NCBI RefSeq assembly: GCF_014656075.1
Contig: NZ_BNBS01000047.1
Span: forward strand, 1-59,557
Source of the DNA: Streptomyces hydrogenans
GTDB taxonomy: Bacteria; Actinomycetota; Actinomycetes; Streptomycetales; Streptomycetaceae
Direction: 5' to 3'
DNA: 59,557 nt
Below, piece after piece: positions 47,134-56,023 of this stretch. Position 1 is the first letter of the stretch; each line of letters opens with the position of its first letter. The notes under the pieces are model-generated. The model saw only the letters and a program-made list of their open reading frames with translations, was not told the DNA's origin and did no database searches. The translations under genes and the position numbers were made by a program.

Positions 47134-48144
47134 ATGGGGTACTTTCGCGCCATGACGCTCCGTCCGCCGCCGCACTCCCCCGCGCCGCACCGGGTCGTGG
47201 CCCTCGTGCGGCCGCCGCAGCCGGTCTTCACGCTGGCCTGCGCGAGCGAGGTGTTCGGGGACCACGGTCCGGCGGTCCCGGTCCGGTACGCCTTCGAGGT
47301 CTGCGCCGAGGAACCCGGGCCGGTCCGCACCGACGCCGGCTACGACATGCTCGTCGGCCCGGGCCTCGACGCGCTGGAGCGCGCGGACACCGTGCTGGTG
47401 CCCGGCTGGACGGGGCCGCCCGGGGCCGAGGTGCCGCCGGACGTGGTCGAGGCGGTGCGCCGGGCGCACGCCCGGGGGGCGCGGGTCGTGGGCCTCTGCG
47501 CGGGCGCCTTCGTGCTCGCCGCGGCGGGACTCCTCGACGGCCGGCGGGCCGCCACGCACTGGGCGCGCTCCGCCGAGCTGGCGTCCCGTTTCCCCCGGGT
47601 CCGGGTCGATCCGGCGGTGCTGTACGTGGACCACGGCGACGTGGCGACCAGCGCGGGCGCGGCGGCCGGGGTGGACCTCTGTCTGCACCTGGTGAGCGCC
47701 GACCAGGGCTCCGCGTACGCGACGCGGATCGCCCGGCGGATGGTGATGCCGCCGCACCGGGAGGGCTGCCAGCTCCAGTACGCCGAGCTGCCCGCGGCCG
47801 CGCCGGTCACCGATTCGCTGGCGCCTCTCCTGGAGTGGCTGGGCGAGCGGCTCCACGAGCCGGTCGGCGTCGGCGACATGGCGGCCCGCTCGGGGGTGTC
47901 GGCGCGGACGCTGACCCGGCGGTTCACCGAGCAGCTGGGCATCAGTCCGGGGCGCTGGCTGCTCGATCGGCGGATCGCGGCGACCCGGGCCCTGCTGGAG
48001 GAGACGGACCTGCCGGTGGAGACCATCGCCCACCGCGTCGGCCTCTCCTCGGCGGTCAACCTCCGGCGCCGCTTCCACGAGGCCCTGCGGACCACGCCGG
48101 CCGCCTACCGGCGCGCCTTCCGCGCGCGGCGGGCGGCCGGGTAG
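47134..48144 (+). CDS. GlxA-family AraC-type transcriptional regulator
   Basis: 336 aa from ATG 47134, or 330 aa from ATG 47152, which may be the true start because the inverted repeat sits right against the first. The N-terminal DJ-1/PfpI-like domain (about 15-190) contains the elbow VVGLCAGAFVLAAAGLLDG. The C-terminal AraC helix-turn-helix pair (about 225-325) reads MAARSGVSARTLTRRFTEQLGISPGRWLLDRR and ETIAHRVGLSSAVNLRRRFHE. It likely regulates the divergent MFS transporter. The inducer is unknown. Confidence 0.9.
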   Translation: MGYFRAMTLRPPPHSPAPHRVVALVRPPQPVFTLACASEVFGDHGPAVPVRYAFEVCAEEPGPVRTDAGYDMLVGPGLDALERADTVLVPGWTGPPGAEVPPDVVEAVRRAHARGARVVGLCAGAFVLAAAGLLDGRRAATHWARSAELASRFPRVRVDPAVLYVDHGDVATSAGAAAGVDLCLHLVSADQGSAYATRIARRMVMPPHREGCQLQYAELPAAAPVTDSLAPLLEWLGERLHEPVGVGDMAARSGVSARTLTRRFTEQLGISPGRWLLDRRIAATRALLEETDLPVETIAHRVGLSSAVNLRRRFHEALRTTPAAYRRAFRARRAAG

Positions 48145-48163
48145 GGGGCCGGCGGGGCCGGGC

Positions 48164-50404
48164 TCAGCGCTGGTCGGCGACGAAGGACGCCATCCAGGTC
48201 AGAGCGGCGTTCCAGTTGACGGTGAGTTCGTTGGTGGACCAGGACTGGATGTCGTCGATGTAGCAGAACTGGCCGGTGCAGCCCTGGAGTCTGGCCTGGG
48301 CGAGCGGGTCCTGGATGCTGGAGTTGGGGCCGCCGGAGAGCGAGCCGGCGGGCGGCGCGGGCAGCCGGGGGTCGAGCTGGCGGGCGTACCAGCGGCTGTG
48401 CTGGTTGTGGGCGGCGACCTCGCCGTAGCCGGTGACGTAGGAGAGGTTCAGGGCGTTGCGGCCGAGGACGTAGTCCATGGTCTGGAGGGCTCCGTCGCGG
48501 TACGCGGCGCTGCCGGTGAGGTCGTACGCGGTCGCCAGGACGACGGCGTTGTTGAGGATCTGGTGGGTGGAGCCCCAGTCGTACTTCTGGCCCTCGGGGG
48601 CGTACGGGATGCCGTAGGGGTGGGCCTTCAGGGTGGCGAGGTAGCGGTCGGCGCCGGCGCGGACCGAGCGGCGGACCCGGTCGCGGCCGGGGAGGCGGCT
48701 GGGGACGGTGGCGAGGTCGAGGCGGGCGGGGACGGCCGTGCTCGCCCAGTCGAAGCCGATGGCTCCGAAGGGGTCGGCGGTGTGCAGCGGCGAGGTGAGG
48801 ACGAATTCCTCGAACTCCTGCGCGCCGGTGGTGAGGTAGAGCTCGGCGGCGGCCCAGTAGAACTCGTCGGCGACGTTCCGGTCGGCGTAGGTGCCGCCGC
48901 CGACGCCGTCGCTCTCCGAGGCGAGGACGTCGGGGTGGGCGAGGGCGGCGGCCCACGCCTTGCGGGCGGCGGTGAGCGCGGTGGCGGCGAAGGCGGGGTC
49001 GTACTCCTCGTAGAGGCGGGCCGCCTGGGCGGCGGTCGCGGCGAGGTTGAGGGTGGCGGCGGTGGTCGGCGGGTGGAGTTCGCGCTTCTGGGGGTCGTCG
49101 GCGGGCAGCAGGGGCAGGCCGGTCCACTGCTCGTCGTGGATCTTGTGGTGGGCCATGCCGGCGAGGGGTTCGCCGTCCGGGACCTGCATCCTGAGGAGGA
49201 AGTCCAGCTCCCAGCGGGCCTCGTCGAGGATGTCGGGGACGCCGTTGCCGCTCTCCGGGAGGGCCAGGGTGCCGTCGCCGAGGGCCTCGGGGCGACCGGT
49301 GCGGGCGTGCCGGGCGCGTTCGTAGGTGCTGAGGAGCTGCCAGACGGAGATGCCGCCGTTGACGACGTACTTGCCGTGGTCGCCGGCGTCGTACCAGCCG
49401 CCGGAGACGTCCAGGGCGTAGTCGCAGACGCCCGGTTGGCACGGCACCCGGGTGTCGCCCTGGTTGGGGGCGACGCCGACGTGGCCGGCGGCGCGGCCGT
49501 AGCCGGGGCGGAGGTCGTCGCGGATGGGGGTGCCGCTGCGCTGGGTGTAGTAGAACTTCGCCGCGTCCAGGCGCAGTCGCTCGTACGCGGCGGTGCCGAT
49601 GTCGAAGGGACGGCTGGTCTGGCCGTCGGCGACGAGGGTGAGGCCGGTGCCGGGCCTGCGGTGCGCGCCGAAGTCGATCGTGTGGACGTTCTGCCCGGAG
49701 GAGGGGTCGACGCCGCGCGGGACGGTCCGGCCGCGGGCGACGACGGTGCCGGCCGCGTCCTTGAGCTGCCAGGGCAGCGGGGTGACGGCCTCGGTGACGA
49801 GGGTGGCGTTCTTGGGGCCGCGGGGCAGGTAGGCGACCTGGTTGACGCGGACGCGGGGCCCGGTGTCGGGTTCGTACTTCTCCGGCTCGACTCCGCCCAG
49901 CAGGGACACGTCGTCGAGGCAGAACCGCCAGGGGTCGGCGGCGCCGCCGAGCTGGAAGGCGACCTGGCCCTGGGTGGTGTCGACCGGGGAGGCGAAGGTG
50001 TACGTGTAGGTGTCGCCGGAGACGCTGAGCTGCGGCACGACCTCGTGGTACGCGTCGTACGGCGCGACCTGGAGGCCGACGACGGCGCGGACGGAGTGGC
50101 CCGCGGGGGTGCCGGTGGCGCGGAAGGAGACGCGGTACGACTCGCCCTGGGCCAGCGTCAGGTCGTTCTGGCCGATCGCGGCGTCCCAGCGGTTCGCGGT
50201 GCCTCCGGGCACGTCGGCGCAGAGCCCGCCGCCGTCGGTCCCGGCGGTGACGCCGCTCGTCCACCAGGACTCGGTACCGGCGTCGAAGCCGCCGTTCCGC
50301 ACCTGTTCCACCTCGTCCGCGCCGGCCGGCCCGGCGGGCACCGCGGTCAGCCCCGCCGCCAGCAGGGCGGTCAGGGACAGCAGGGTGGTTCTGCGTCGGT
50401 TCAC
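48164..50404 (-). CDS. Secreted GH9 cellulase with N-terminal CBM4/9-like domain
   Basis: 746 aa. The signal peptide (RRRTTLLSLTALLAAGLTAVPAGPAGA) ends near residue 30. A CBM4/9-like beta-sandwich (about 32-180, VRNGGFDAGTESWW) is followed by the Ig-like CelD_N domain (about 190-275, VRVNQVAYLPRGPKNATLV) and the GH9 barrel (about 285-746). Catalytic motifs are DVSGGWYDAGDHGKYV (base Asp) and TNELTVNWNAALTWM (acid Glu), and the substrate His is in YGEVAAHNQHSRWYA. This Ig-GH9 layout is typical of theme-D processive or exo-type enzymes. Start GTG 50404 has GAGGAG 7 nt upstream; an upstream ATG near 50473 would lie beyond the operator. A perfect CebR box sits 39 bp upstream. Confidence 0.93.
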   Translation of the reverse strand: MNRRRTTLLSLTALLAAGLTAVPAGPAGADEVEQVRNGGFDAGTESWWTSGVTAGTDGGGLCADVPGGTANRWDAAIGQNDLTLAQGESYRVSFRATGTPAGHSVRAVVGLQVAPYDAYHEVVPQLSVSGDTYTYTFASPVDTTQGQVAFQLGGAADPWRFCLDDVSLLGGVEPEKYEPDTGPRVRVNQVAYLPRGPKNATLVTEAVTPLPWQLKDAAGTVVARGRTVPRGVDPSSGQNVHTIDFGAHRRPGTGLTLVADGQTSRPFDIGTAAYERLRLDAAKFYYTQRSGTPIRDDLRPGYGRAAGHVGVAPNQGDTRVPCQPGVCDYALDVSGGWYDAGDHGKYVVNGGISVWQLLSTYERARHARTGRPEALGDGTLALPESGNGVPDILDEARWELDFLLRMQVPDGEPLAGMAHHKIHDEQWTGLPLLPADDPQKRELHPPTTAATLNLAATAAQAARLYEEYDPAFAATALTAARKAWAAALAHPDVLASESDGVGGGTYADRNVADEFYWAAAELYLTTGAQEFEEFVLTSPLHTADPFGAIGFDWASTAVPARLDLATVPSRLPGRDRVRRSVRAGADRYLATLKAHPYGIPYAPEGQKYDWGSTHQILNNAVVLATAYDLTGSAAYRDGALQTMDYVLGRNALNLSYVTGYGEVAAHNQHSRWYARQLDPRLPAPPAGSLSGGPNSSIQDPLAQARLQGCTGQFCYIDDIQSWSTNELTVNWNAALTWMASFVADQR

Positions 50405-50860
50405 GTCCGGGCTCCTCAGGGGGTCGGTGGGACACATCGCGATGGGAGCGCTCCCAAGGCGGGCGGTGGACATCCTTGTGGGCGGGGCGCGGGGCCGTCA
50501 ACGGCGCGGACAGGACCGGACCTTCGAGGCCCGGTTACAGCCAATCGGAGAGAGCGGCTCCGGTCGCGGGGCGGCCGGCCGGCGAAAGGCGTGCGCCGCC
50601 TGGGCTTCCGCCGCCCCACCGGACGCCGCTGTCGCACAGGCATCGCACGGGTGTCACGGACCCGTCACATCCCCGTCGTCACCCCATCGCACTCGCGCCG
50701 CGCGGCATGGCCGGAAACCATGCGCTCACGCCCCGCGCCGCCGGACCGCCGTTGATCACACCCCGGTGACCTCACATACTGCGCTGACCGACAGCGGGCG
50801 CCTCTCGCGCCGCTGGCCGGATTCGACCACTCGACCTCATCCCAAGCTCCTGGGGGAGAC
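50405..50860. promoter_or_regulatory. Divergent control region of GH9 and the S8 protease
   Basis: 456 bp with no gene. It has the CebR box on the GH9 side and a good housekeeping-type promoter for the protease: TTGATC (50752-50757), 17 bp, CATACT (50775-50780), giving a ~75-nt leader. Confidence 0.65.
50443..50456. promoter_or_regulatory. CebR box upstream of GH9
   Basis: Perfect TGGGAGCGCTCCCA, 39 bp before the GH9 start. It places this distant cellulase gene in the CebR regulon. Confidence 0.92.
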
Positions 50861-53800
50861 TTGCGCGCACACGTGCAGAGAGCACGCGCCCTGACGATCG
50901 CGGCGGCCACATCGGTGGCCCTGGTGGCGGGCATGACCGGCCCGGCCACGGCGATCACGGCGGACGTCCCGCACGCCGCCGACCCGGCGAAGAACCACGA
51001 CGAAGCGAAGAACCAGCGGAGTTCGAAGAACCCGAAGGCGACCGGGCCCGGCATCCGGCGCACCGGCGGCGACGCGCGGATCCCGCTCGTCACCGGCGAC
51101 CACGTGGTGGTGGACGGCGCGGGCCGCATGGTCCGCTTCGAGGCCGCCGCGGGCCGCGAGCACATACCCGTCGAGGTGCGCCGCACCGGCGACAGCACCC
51201 TGGTCGTCCCCGGCGACGCCCAGCGCCTGATCACCGAAGGCCGCCTGGACCAGCGGCTCTTCGACCTCGGCGTCCTCACCGACCCGAGGCTGCGAGCCGC
51301 CCACCGCGCCGGGCTCCGGCTGATCGTGCAGTACGAGGGCGGGGCCGCCGCCGCGCGGACCCGGGTCCGGACGGCCGGCGACACCGAGGTGCTGCGGAGC
51401 TTCCCCGTACTCGGCGCCGACGCGCTCCTCGCCTCCCCGGACGACCTGGCCCGGGTCTGGGAGGCGCTCACCGACCGGCGGCGGGACGGCGCGCGGACCG
51501 CCGCCACCGGCATCGGGAAGGTGTGGCTGGACGGGGTGCGCGCGGCGCGCCTGGACCGCGGCGTCCCGCAGATCGGCGCCGACAAGGCGTGGCAGGCCGG
51601 CTACGACGGCACGGGCGTGAAGATCGCCGTCCTCGACACCGGCGTCGACGCGACCCACGAGGACCTCAGGACCCAGGTCGTCGGGGAGAAGAACTTCTCC
51701 TCCTCCCCCGACGCGGTGGACCGCGTCGGCCACGGCACCCACGTCGCGTCCATCGCCGCCGGCACCGGCGCCCGGTCGGGCGGCCGGTACAAGGGGGTCG
51801 CGCCCGGCGCCAAGGTGATCAGCGGGAAGGTCCTCGACGACGACGGCTACGGAGACGACTCCGCCGTCCTCGCGGGCATGGAGTGGGCGGCCGCCGAGGG
51901 CGCCGACGTCGTCAACCTCAGCCTGGGCAGCGCCGACAGCCCCGGCGTCGACCCGCTGGAGGCGGCGATCGACCGGATCTCCGCCGAGAAGGGGGTCCTC
52001 TTCGCCGTCGCCGCGGGCAACGAGGGCGAGGCGGGCCCCTCCACGGTCGGCTCGCCCGGCAGCGCGGACGCCGCGCTCACCGTCGGCGCCGTCGACCACG
52101 AGGACCGGCTCGCGCCCTTCTCCAGCACCGGCCCGCGGGTCGGCGACGGAGGCGTCAAGCCGGACGTGACCGCCCCCGGTGTCGCCGTCACGGCGGCGGC
52201 CGCCGCCGGCAGCGCGATCGACACCCGCCCCGGCACCCCGCACCCGGCACCCGGCTACCTCCAGCTGGACGGCACCTCCATGGCCACCCCGCACGTGGCG
52301 GGCGCGGCCGCGATCCTCAAGCAGCGGCACCCGCTGTGGAAGGCGGCCGAACTCAAGGGCGCGCTGACCGGGTCGACGAAGGGCGGCGACGGCCTCACCG
52401 CCTTCCAGCAGGGCACGGGCCGGATCCAGGTCGACCGGGCGCTGGAGCAGACCGTCGTCGCCGAGTCCGGGTCGCTGAACTTCGGCACGGCGCTCTGGCC
52501 GCACGCCGACGACGAGCCGGTCACGCGGCAGCTCGTCTACCGCAACCTCGGCACGGCCGACGTCACCCTCGACCTGTCGGTGGCGGGTCTCGACCCGGCG
52601 GGCAAGCCGGCCCCGGCGGGCTTCTTCGCGCTCGGCACCCCGCGCGTGACGGTGCCCGCGGGCGGGACGGCCTCGGTCGACCTCGTCGCCGACACCAGGA
52701 TCGGCGAGGCCGACGGCACCTACTCCGGCTACGTCACCGCCACCGGCGCGGGCGGCGCGGTCCGCGCCGCCGCCGTGGCCGTGCGGGAGGCGGAGTCGTA
52801 CGACCTCACGGTCAGGACCCTGGGCCGCGACGGGAACGACGCCGTCAACTTCGCCAACACGCTGACCGGCGTGGCCGGACCGGCCGCCGGCCACCAGGCG
52901 CGCGTCGACAACGAGCCGGGCAGCCACACGCTCCGGGTGCCCAAGGGCTCGTACACGCTCAACACGGCCGTCTACGAGGACCCCTCGGACTACACGAAGG
53001 GCACCGACTGGATCGCCCAGCCGAAGCTGGACGTCTCCGCCGACACGACCGTCACCGTCGACGCGCGCACCACGCGGCCCGTGGAGCTGACCGTGCCGGG
53101 GATCGACCGGGCGGACTACGCGGGCACGTACTACGAGGTCGACACCGAGATCGGGCGGGTCGGCAACGGCTGGGTGCTGCGGGGCCTCACCGGCTTCCGC
53201 ACCGCCCACCAGGGACCGGCCGTGACCGACGGCTCGATGCTGCAGACGTGGGACGCCCACTTCCTCGACGACGCCGCGAACAGCCAGTACTCGGTGGCCT
53301 TCGGCGGGCCGGTGGACCGGGTCGCGACCGGCTACACCCGGCACGTGGAGGCCGACGAGCTGGCCACCCTGAAGGTCGGCCTCGGCGCCTCCGCCGCCGG
53401 CAAGACCGCGCTCGCCTCCCCCTACGCGCACCTGCCGGGGGCCCCGGAGGGCAACGGCTTCTCGGCGCCGCAGGCCACGCCGGGCACCCGCACCTTCCAC
53501 GTGTCGACGGCCGACGGCGTCTCGTGGCTGACCCGCTTCAACCAGCTCGGCGCGCTCGACGAGTGGGGCTACCCGGCCTTCGAGGGCAGCCTGGAGATGC
53601 TCCGGCCGAAGCGGTACGAGGCGGGACGGACGTACGGCGAGCGGTTCAACGCCGGCGTGTTCGGCCCGCTCCTGGGCGAGGGCATGGGCGTCTTCCGCAC
53701 CGCGCCGGACCCGGCGACGGGCGAGCAGCAGCTCGTCGGCGCCGTGCCGCTGCTCGCCGACGGCGCGGGCCACGTGGGCACCTCGCTGTACTCCTCGGCG

Positions 53801-54307
53801 ACGACGACGCTGTACCGCGACGGCGTGCGGGTCGCGGCGAACGACGACCCGCTGAGCGGTTCGCAGCCCTTCGCGGTGAGCGGCGGCGACGCCGAGTACC
53901 GCCTGGTGACCTCGGCGGAGCGGCCCGCGGCCGTCGCCGGGGCGTCCACCCGGATCGACACCTCCTTCACGTTCCGCTCGAAGGAGGTCGCGGCCACCAC
54001 GGCGCTGCCGGTGTCCACGGTCCGCTTCGCGGCGCCGGTCGACCTGGCCACGAGCACCCCGGAGCGCGCGTGGGTCTCGGTGCCGGTGACGGTGCAGGGG
54101 GCGGCGGCCGGCCGTAATCTCAAGTCGCTGACGGTCAAGGTCAGTTACGACGAGGGCAAGAGCTGGCAGGCCGTGCCGGTCGTCGGCGGCCGGGTGACCG
54201 TGCGGAACCCGGCGAAGGGCGCCGGGATCTCGCTCGCCGCCGAGGTCACGGACCGCCAGGGCAACGCGTCGACGCTGTCGATCCGCAACGCCTGGACCGG
54301 GAGGTGA
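50861..54307 (+). CDS. Secreted S8 (subtilisin-like) serine protease, large
   Basis: 1148 aa if started at TTG 50861. A signal peptide ends near ATA (about 31). An N-terminal prodomain region (about 55-235, ARIPLVTGDHVVVDGAGR) is followed by the S8 domain (about 240-540) and ~600 residues of beta-rich C-terminal modules. The triad is Asp259 (AVLDTGVD), His291 (GHGTHVAS) and Ser473 (GTSMATPHVAG); AAGNEGEAGPSTVGSPG holds the oxyanion Asn. Start choice is uncertain: GGGGGAG is only 2 nt before TTG 50861 but 14 nt before the in-frame GTG 50873. The C-terminal end (KSLTVKVSYDEGKSWQAVPV) looks Ig-like. The role is likely extracellular protein degradation or maturation. No link to CebR is visible on its own promoter. 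Confidence 0.92.
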   Translation: MRAHVQRARALTIAAATSVALVAGMTGPATAITADVPHAADPAKNHDEAKNQRSSKNPKATGPGIRRTGGDARIPLVTGDHVVVDGAGRMVRFEAAAGREHIPVEVRRTGDSTLVVPGDAQRLITEGRLDQRLFDLGVLTDPRLRAAHRAGLRLIVQYEGGAAAARTRVRTAGDTEVLRSFPVLGADALLASPDDLARVWEALTDRRRDGARTAATGIGKVWLDGVRAARLDRGVPQIGADKAWQAGYDGTGVKIAVLDTGVDATHEDLRTQVVGEKNFSSSPDAVDRVGHGTHVASIAAGTGARSGGRYKGVAPGAKVISGKVLDDDGYGDDSAVLAGMEWAAAEGADVVNLSLGSADSPGVDPLEAAIDRISAEKGVLFAVAAGNEGEAGPSTVGSPGSADAALTVGAVDHEDRLAPFSSTGPRVGDGGVKPDVTAPGVAVTAAAAAGSAIDTRPGTPHPAPGYLQLDGTSMATPHVAGAAAILKQRHPLWKAAELKGALTGSTKGGDGLTAFQQGTGRIQVDRALEQTVVAESGSLNFGTALWPHADDEPVTRQLVYRNLGTADVTLDLSVAGLDPAGKPAPAGFFALGTPRVTVPAGGTASVDLVADTRIGEADGTYSGYVTATGAGGAVRAAAVAVREAESYDLTVRTLGRDGNDAVNFANTLTGVAGPAAGHQARVDNEPGSHTLRVPKGSYTLNTAVYEDPSDYTKGTDWIAQPKLDVSADTTVTVDARTTRPVELTVPGIDRADYAGTYYEVDTEIGRVGNGWVLRGLTGFRTAHQGPAVTDGSMLQTWDAHFLDDAANSQYSVAFGGPVDRVATGYTRHVEADELATLKVGLGASAAGKTALASPYAHLPGAPEGNGFSAPQATPGTRTFHVSTADGVSWLTRFNQLGALDEWGYPAFEGSLEMLRPKRYEAGRTYGERFNAGVFGPLLGEGMGVFRTAPDPATGEQQLVGAVPLLADGAGHVGTSLYSSATTTLYRDGVRVAANDDPLSGSQPFAVSGGDAEYRLVTSAERPAAVAGASTRIDTSFTFRSKEVAATTALPVSTVRFAAPVDLATSTPERAWVSVPVTVQGAAAGRNLKSLTVKVSYDEGKSWQAVPVVGGRVTVRNPAKGAGISLAAEVTDRQGNASTLSIRNAWTGR

Positions 54308-54322
54308 CGCCCTCCCGCTGAA

Positions 54323-54377
54323 CGCGCGTCGCCCGAGCCGGCGTCACCATGTGGGGTGGTGGCGCCGGTTCGGCGCG
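54323..54377. terminator. Bidirectional terminator between protease and pirin genes
   Basis: CCGAGCCGGCG (from 54333) pairs with CGCCGGTTCGG (ending 54373) with one G-U, and inner CACCA/TGGTG pairs extend the stem. It fills most of the 92-bp convergent gap. Confidence 0.65.
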
Positions 54378-54399
54378 TCCGGCGGGCGAGGGGGCGTGC

Positions 54400-55317
54400 T
54401 CAGCGCGCGTTCCGGCGGGGCCGGAGCGGGGTGGTGGGGAGTTCGGGGGCCGGGAGGCGGTCGCCGGGGTAGCCCGTGACCTCGCCGAAGCGGTCGGAGC
54501 CGCGCGCCCAGTCCTCCCGCGCCTGCCGGATCTCGGCGTCGGTGCGGGCGATGAAGTTCCACCACATGACGATCTCCTCCCCGAAGGGCGGGCCGCCGAG
54601 GAGGACGGCGCGGGCGCGGGCGGAGGAGGTGTTGACGAGGGTGAGGGCGGCGCGGCCCGGGGCGGTGTAGCCGAGTTCGGCGGGCCGGAGCGCGGTGCCG
54701 TCGAGGGTGAGGTCGCCCTCGTCGACGAGGAGGCCGTGCTCGAACTCCGGGTCGACGGCGAGGGTCACGGTGGCGCCGGGGTCGAGGAGGAGTTCGGCGC
54801 CGAGGAGGGGCGTGAAGGTCTCCACCGGGGAGGTGTCGCCGGCCAGGGTGCCGAGGAAGACGCGGAGTTCGGCGCCGTCGACGCGGACCGGGCGGGGCGC
54901 GTGGTGGGCGAAGGCGCGCGGGGTGTCGCGGTGGGCGTCGGGGAGGGCGACCCAGAGCTGGACGCCGTGCAGCACGGCGGTGTCGGGGGTGGAGACCTCG
55001 GAGTGGGCGATGCCGTGGCCGCCGGTCATGAGGTTGATCTCGCCGGGGCGGACGGCGGCGTGGCTGCCGAGGCTGTCGCGGTGCTCGATCTCCCCGCTGA
55101 AGAGCCAGCTCACGGTCTGGAGCCCGATGTGCGGGTGGGGGGCGACGTCCATGCCGCCGGACGCGGCGACCGGGTCGGGGCCGTAGTGGTCGGCGAAGCA
55201 CCAGGCGCCGATCAGGGTGCGGGCCCGCTGCGGCAGCGTGCGGCGTACGGTCATGGCGCGCGGGCCGCCCAGGGGCACGTCCCGGGGCGTGAGGATCTCG
55301 ACCTTCGTGTCGCCCAT
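54400..55317 (-). CDS. Pirin-family protein
   Basis: 305 aa. It has the bicupin fold with metal ligands in DVAPHPHIGLQTVSWLFSGEIEHRDSLG (His residues about 58-62 and 100 region) and LMTGGHGIAHSE; the pirin C-terminal domain is at about 175-275 (GEEIVMWWNFIAR). Pirins are iron-binding; some are quercetinases and others redox-linked regulators. The sequence does not decide which. Start ATG 55317 is preceded by GGAG. The upstream 163 bp, divergent to a small membrane protein, contain an unusually AT-rich patch (55333-55360). Confidence 0.93.
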   Translation of the reverse strand: MGDTKVEILTPRDVPLGGPRAMTVRRTLPQRARTLIGAWCFADHYGPDPVAASGGMDVAPHPHIGLQTVSWLFSGEIEHRDSLGSHAAVRPGEINLMTGGHGIAHSEVSTPDTAVLHGVQLWVALPDAHRDTPRAFAHHAPRPVRVDGAELRVFLGTLAGDTSPVETFTPLLGAELLLDPGATVTLAVDPEFEHGLLVDEGDLTLDGTALRPAELGYTAPGRAALTLVNTSSARARAVLLGGPPFGEEIVMWWNFIARTDAEIRQAREDWARGSDRFGEVTGYPGDRLPAPELPTTPLRPRRNAR

Positions 55318-55439
55318 CTCCGACCCCTCCTCGTTTTAGTTTCAGATTCAACCATTGTGGGCGACGCCCCGCGCCGCCGCAAGTCCATGATCCACCGGAC
55401 CGCCGCCACCCCGGCCGGAGCCTCCCGCGCCACCCCTTC

Positions 55440-55445
55440 TAGAAT
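55440..55445 (+). promoter_or_regulatory. Candidate -10 element for the small membrane protein
   Basis: TAGAAT at 55440-55445 fits the actinobacterial TANNNT consensus and lies 37 bp before the GTG at 55482. No clear -35 was found. Confidence 0.4.
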
Positions 55446-55481
55446 CGGCTATTCACGACACAAAGGGACAGGAGTGGAGAA

Positions 55482-55970
55482 GTGCGGGCGTCACGGGTGT
55501 ACCGGAACGAAGAGCTGCGGAAGACGCTCGTCTTCACCGCCGCGGTCACCTGCTGGGGCGCCGTCTCGCTCGTCCGCACCCTCACCGGTCACTACGCCGG
55601 CTTCCCCGACGCGCTCGGCATCGCCTGGCTGGCGATCGCACCCTTCCTCCTCAACGAGGCGTTCGCCCGCACCGTGATCGACGAGGACGGCATCCGCTCC
55701 TGGCGACCCCTGGGCCGCCGGTACTACCGCTGGGCCGACATCACCGAAGTCACGACCGAGGTGAAGTACGCCCGCTCGCAGTCCGCCCACCGCGTCCGGC
55801 TCCACCGTGCCACCGGCCGCCCCCGCTGGGTCCCCTTCCCCAGCCTGCCCCACCGCGCCTCCGCGCCCTACGTGGACGCCTTCCGGCGCGAGGTCGCGGG
55901 GATCGAGGAGACCCGGCGGGAGGCGACCGGACGCGAGGGCACCGGACGGCACGGCACGCGCGGTCGCTGA
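55482..55970 (+). CDS. Small membrane protein with PH-like domain
   Basis: 162 aa. Two membrane segments (about 15-33 and 42-60) are followed by a bacterial PH-like domain with IDEDGIRSWRPLGRRYYRWADITEVTTEVKY (about 66-97; the DEDGIR and WADI turns are typical). The C-terminal tail after ~135 is charged and of low complexity, rich in Arg, Glu, Gly and Thr. Start GTG 55482 has AGGAG nearby. Function unknown; such proteins are common and uncharacterised in Streptomyces. A regulator gene starts 53 bp downstream. Confidence 0.8.
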   Translation: MRASRVYRNEELRKTLVFTAAVTCWGAVSLVRTLTGHYAGFPDALGIAWLAIAPFLLNEAFARTVIDEDGIRSWRPLGRRYYRWADITEVTTEVKYARSQSAHRVRLHRATGRPRWVPFPSLPHRASAPYVDAFRREVAGIEETRREATGREGTGRHGTRGR

Positions 55971-56023
55971 CGCGCGCCACCGGCGACGGCGCCCGGCGGG
56001 GCTCCGGCTAGAGTGGCGCCCCG

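Noticed and set aside
50416..50769. Small ORFs in the GH9-protease gap
   Set aside because: They overlap the CebR box and the protease promoter and have no protein-like features.
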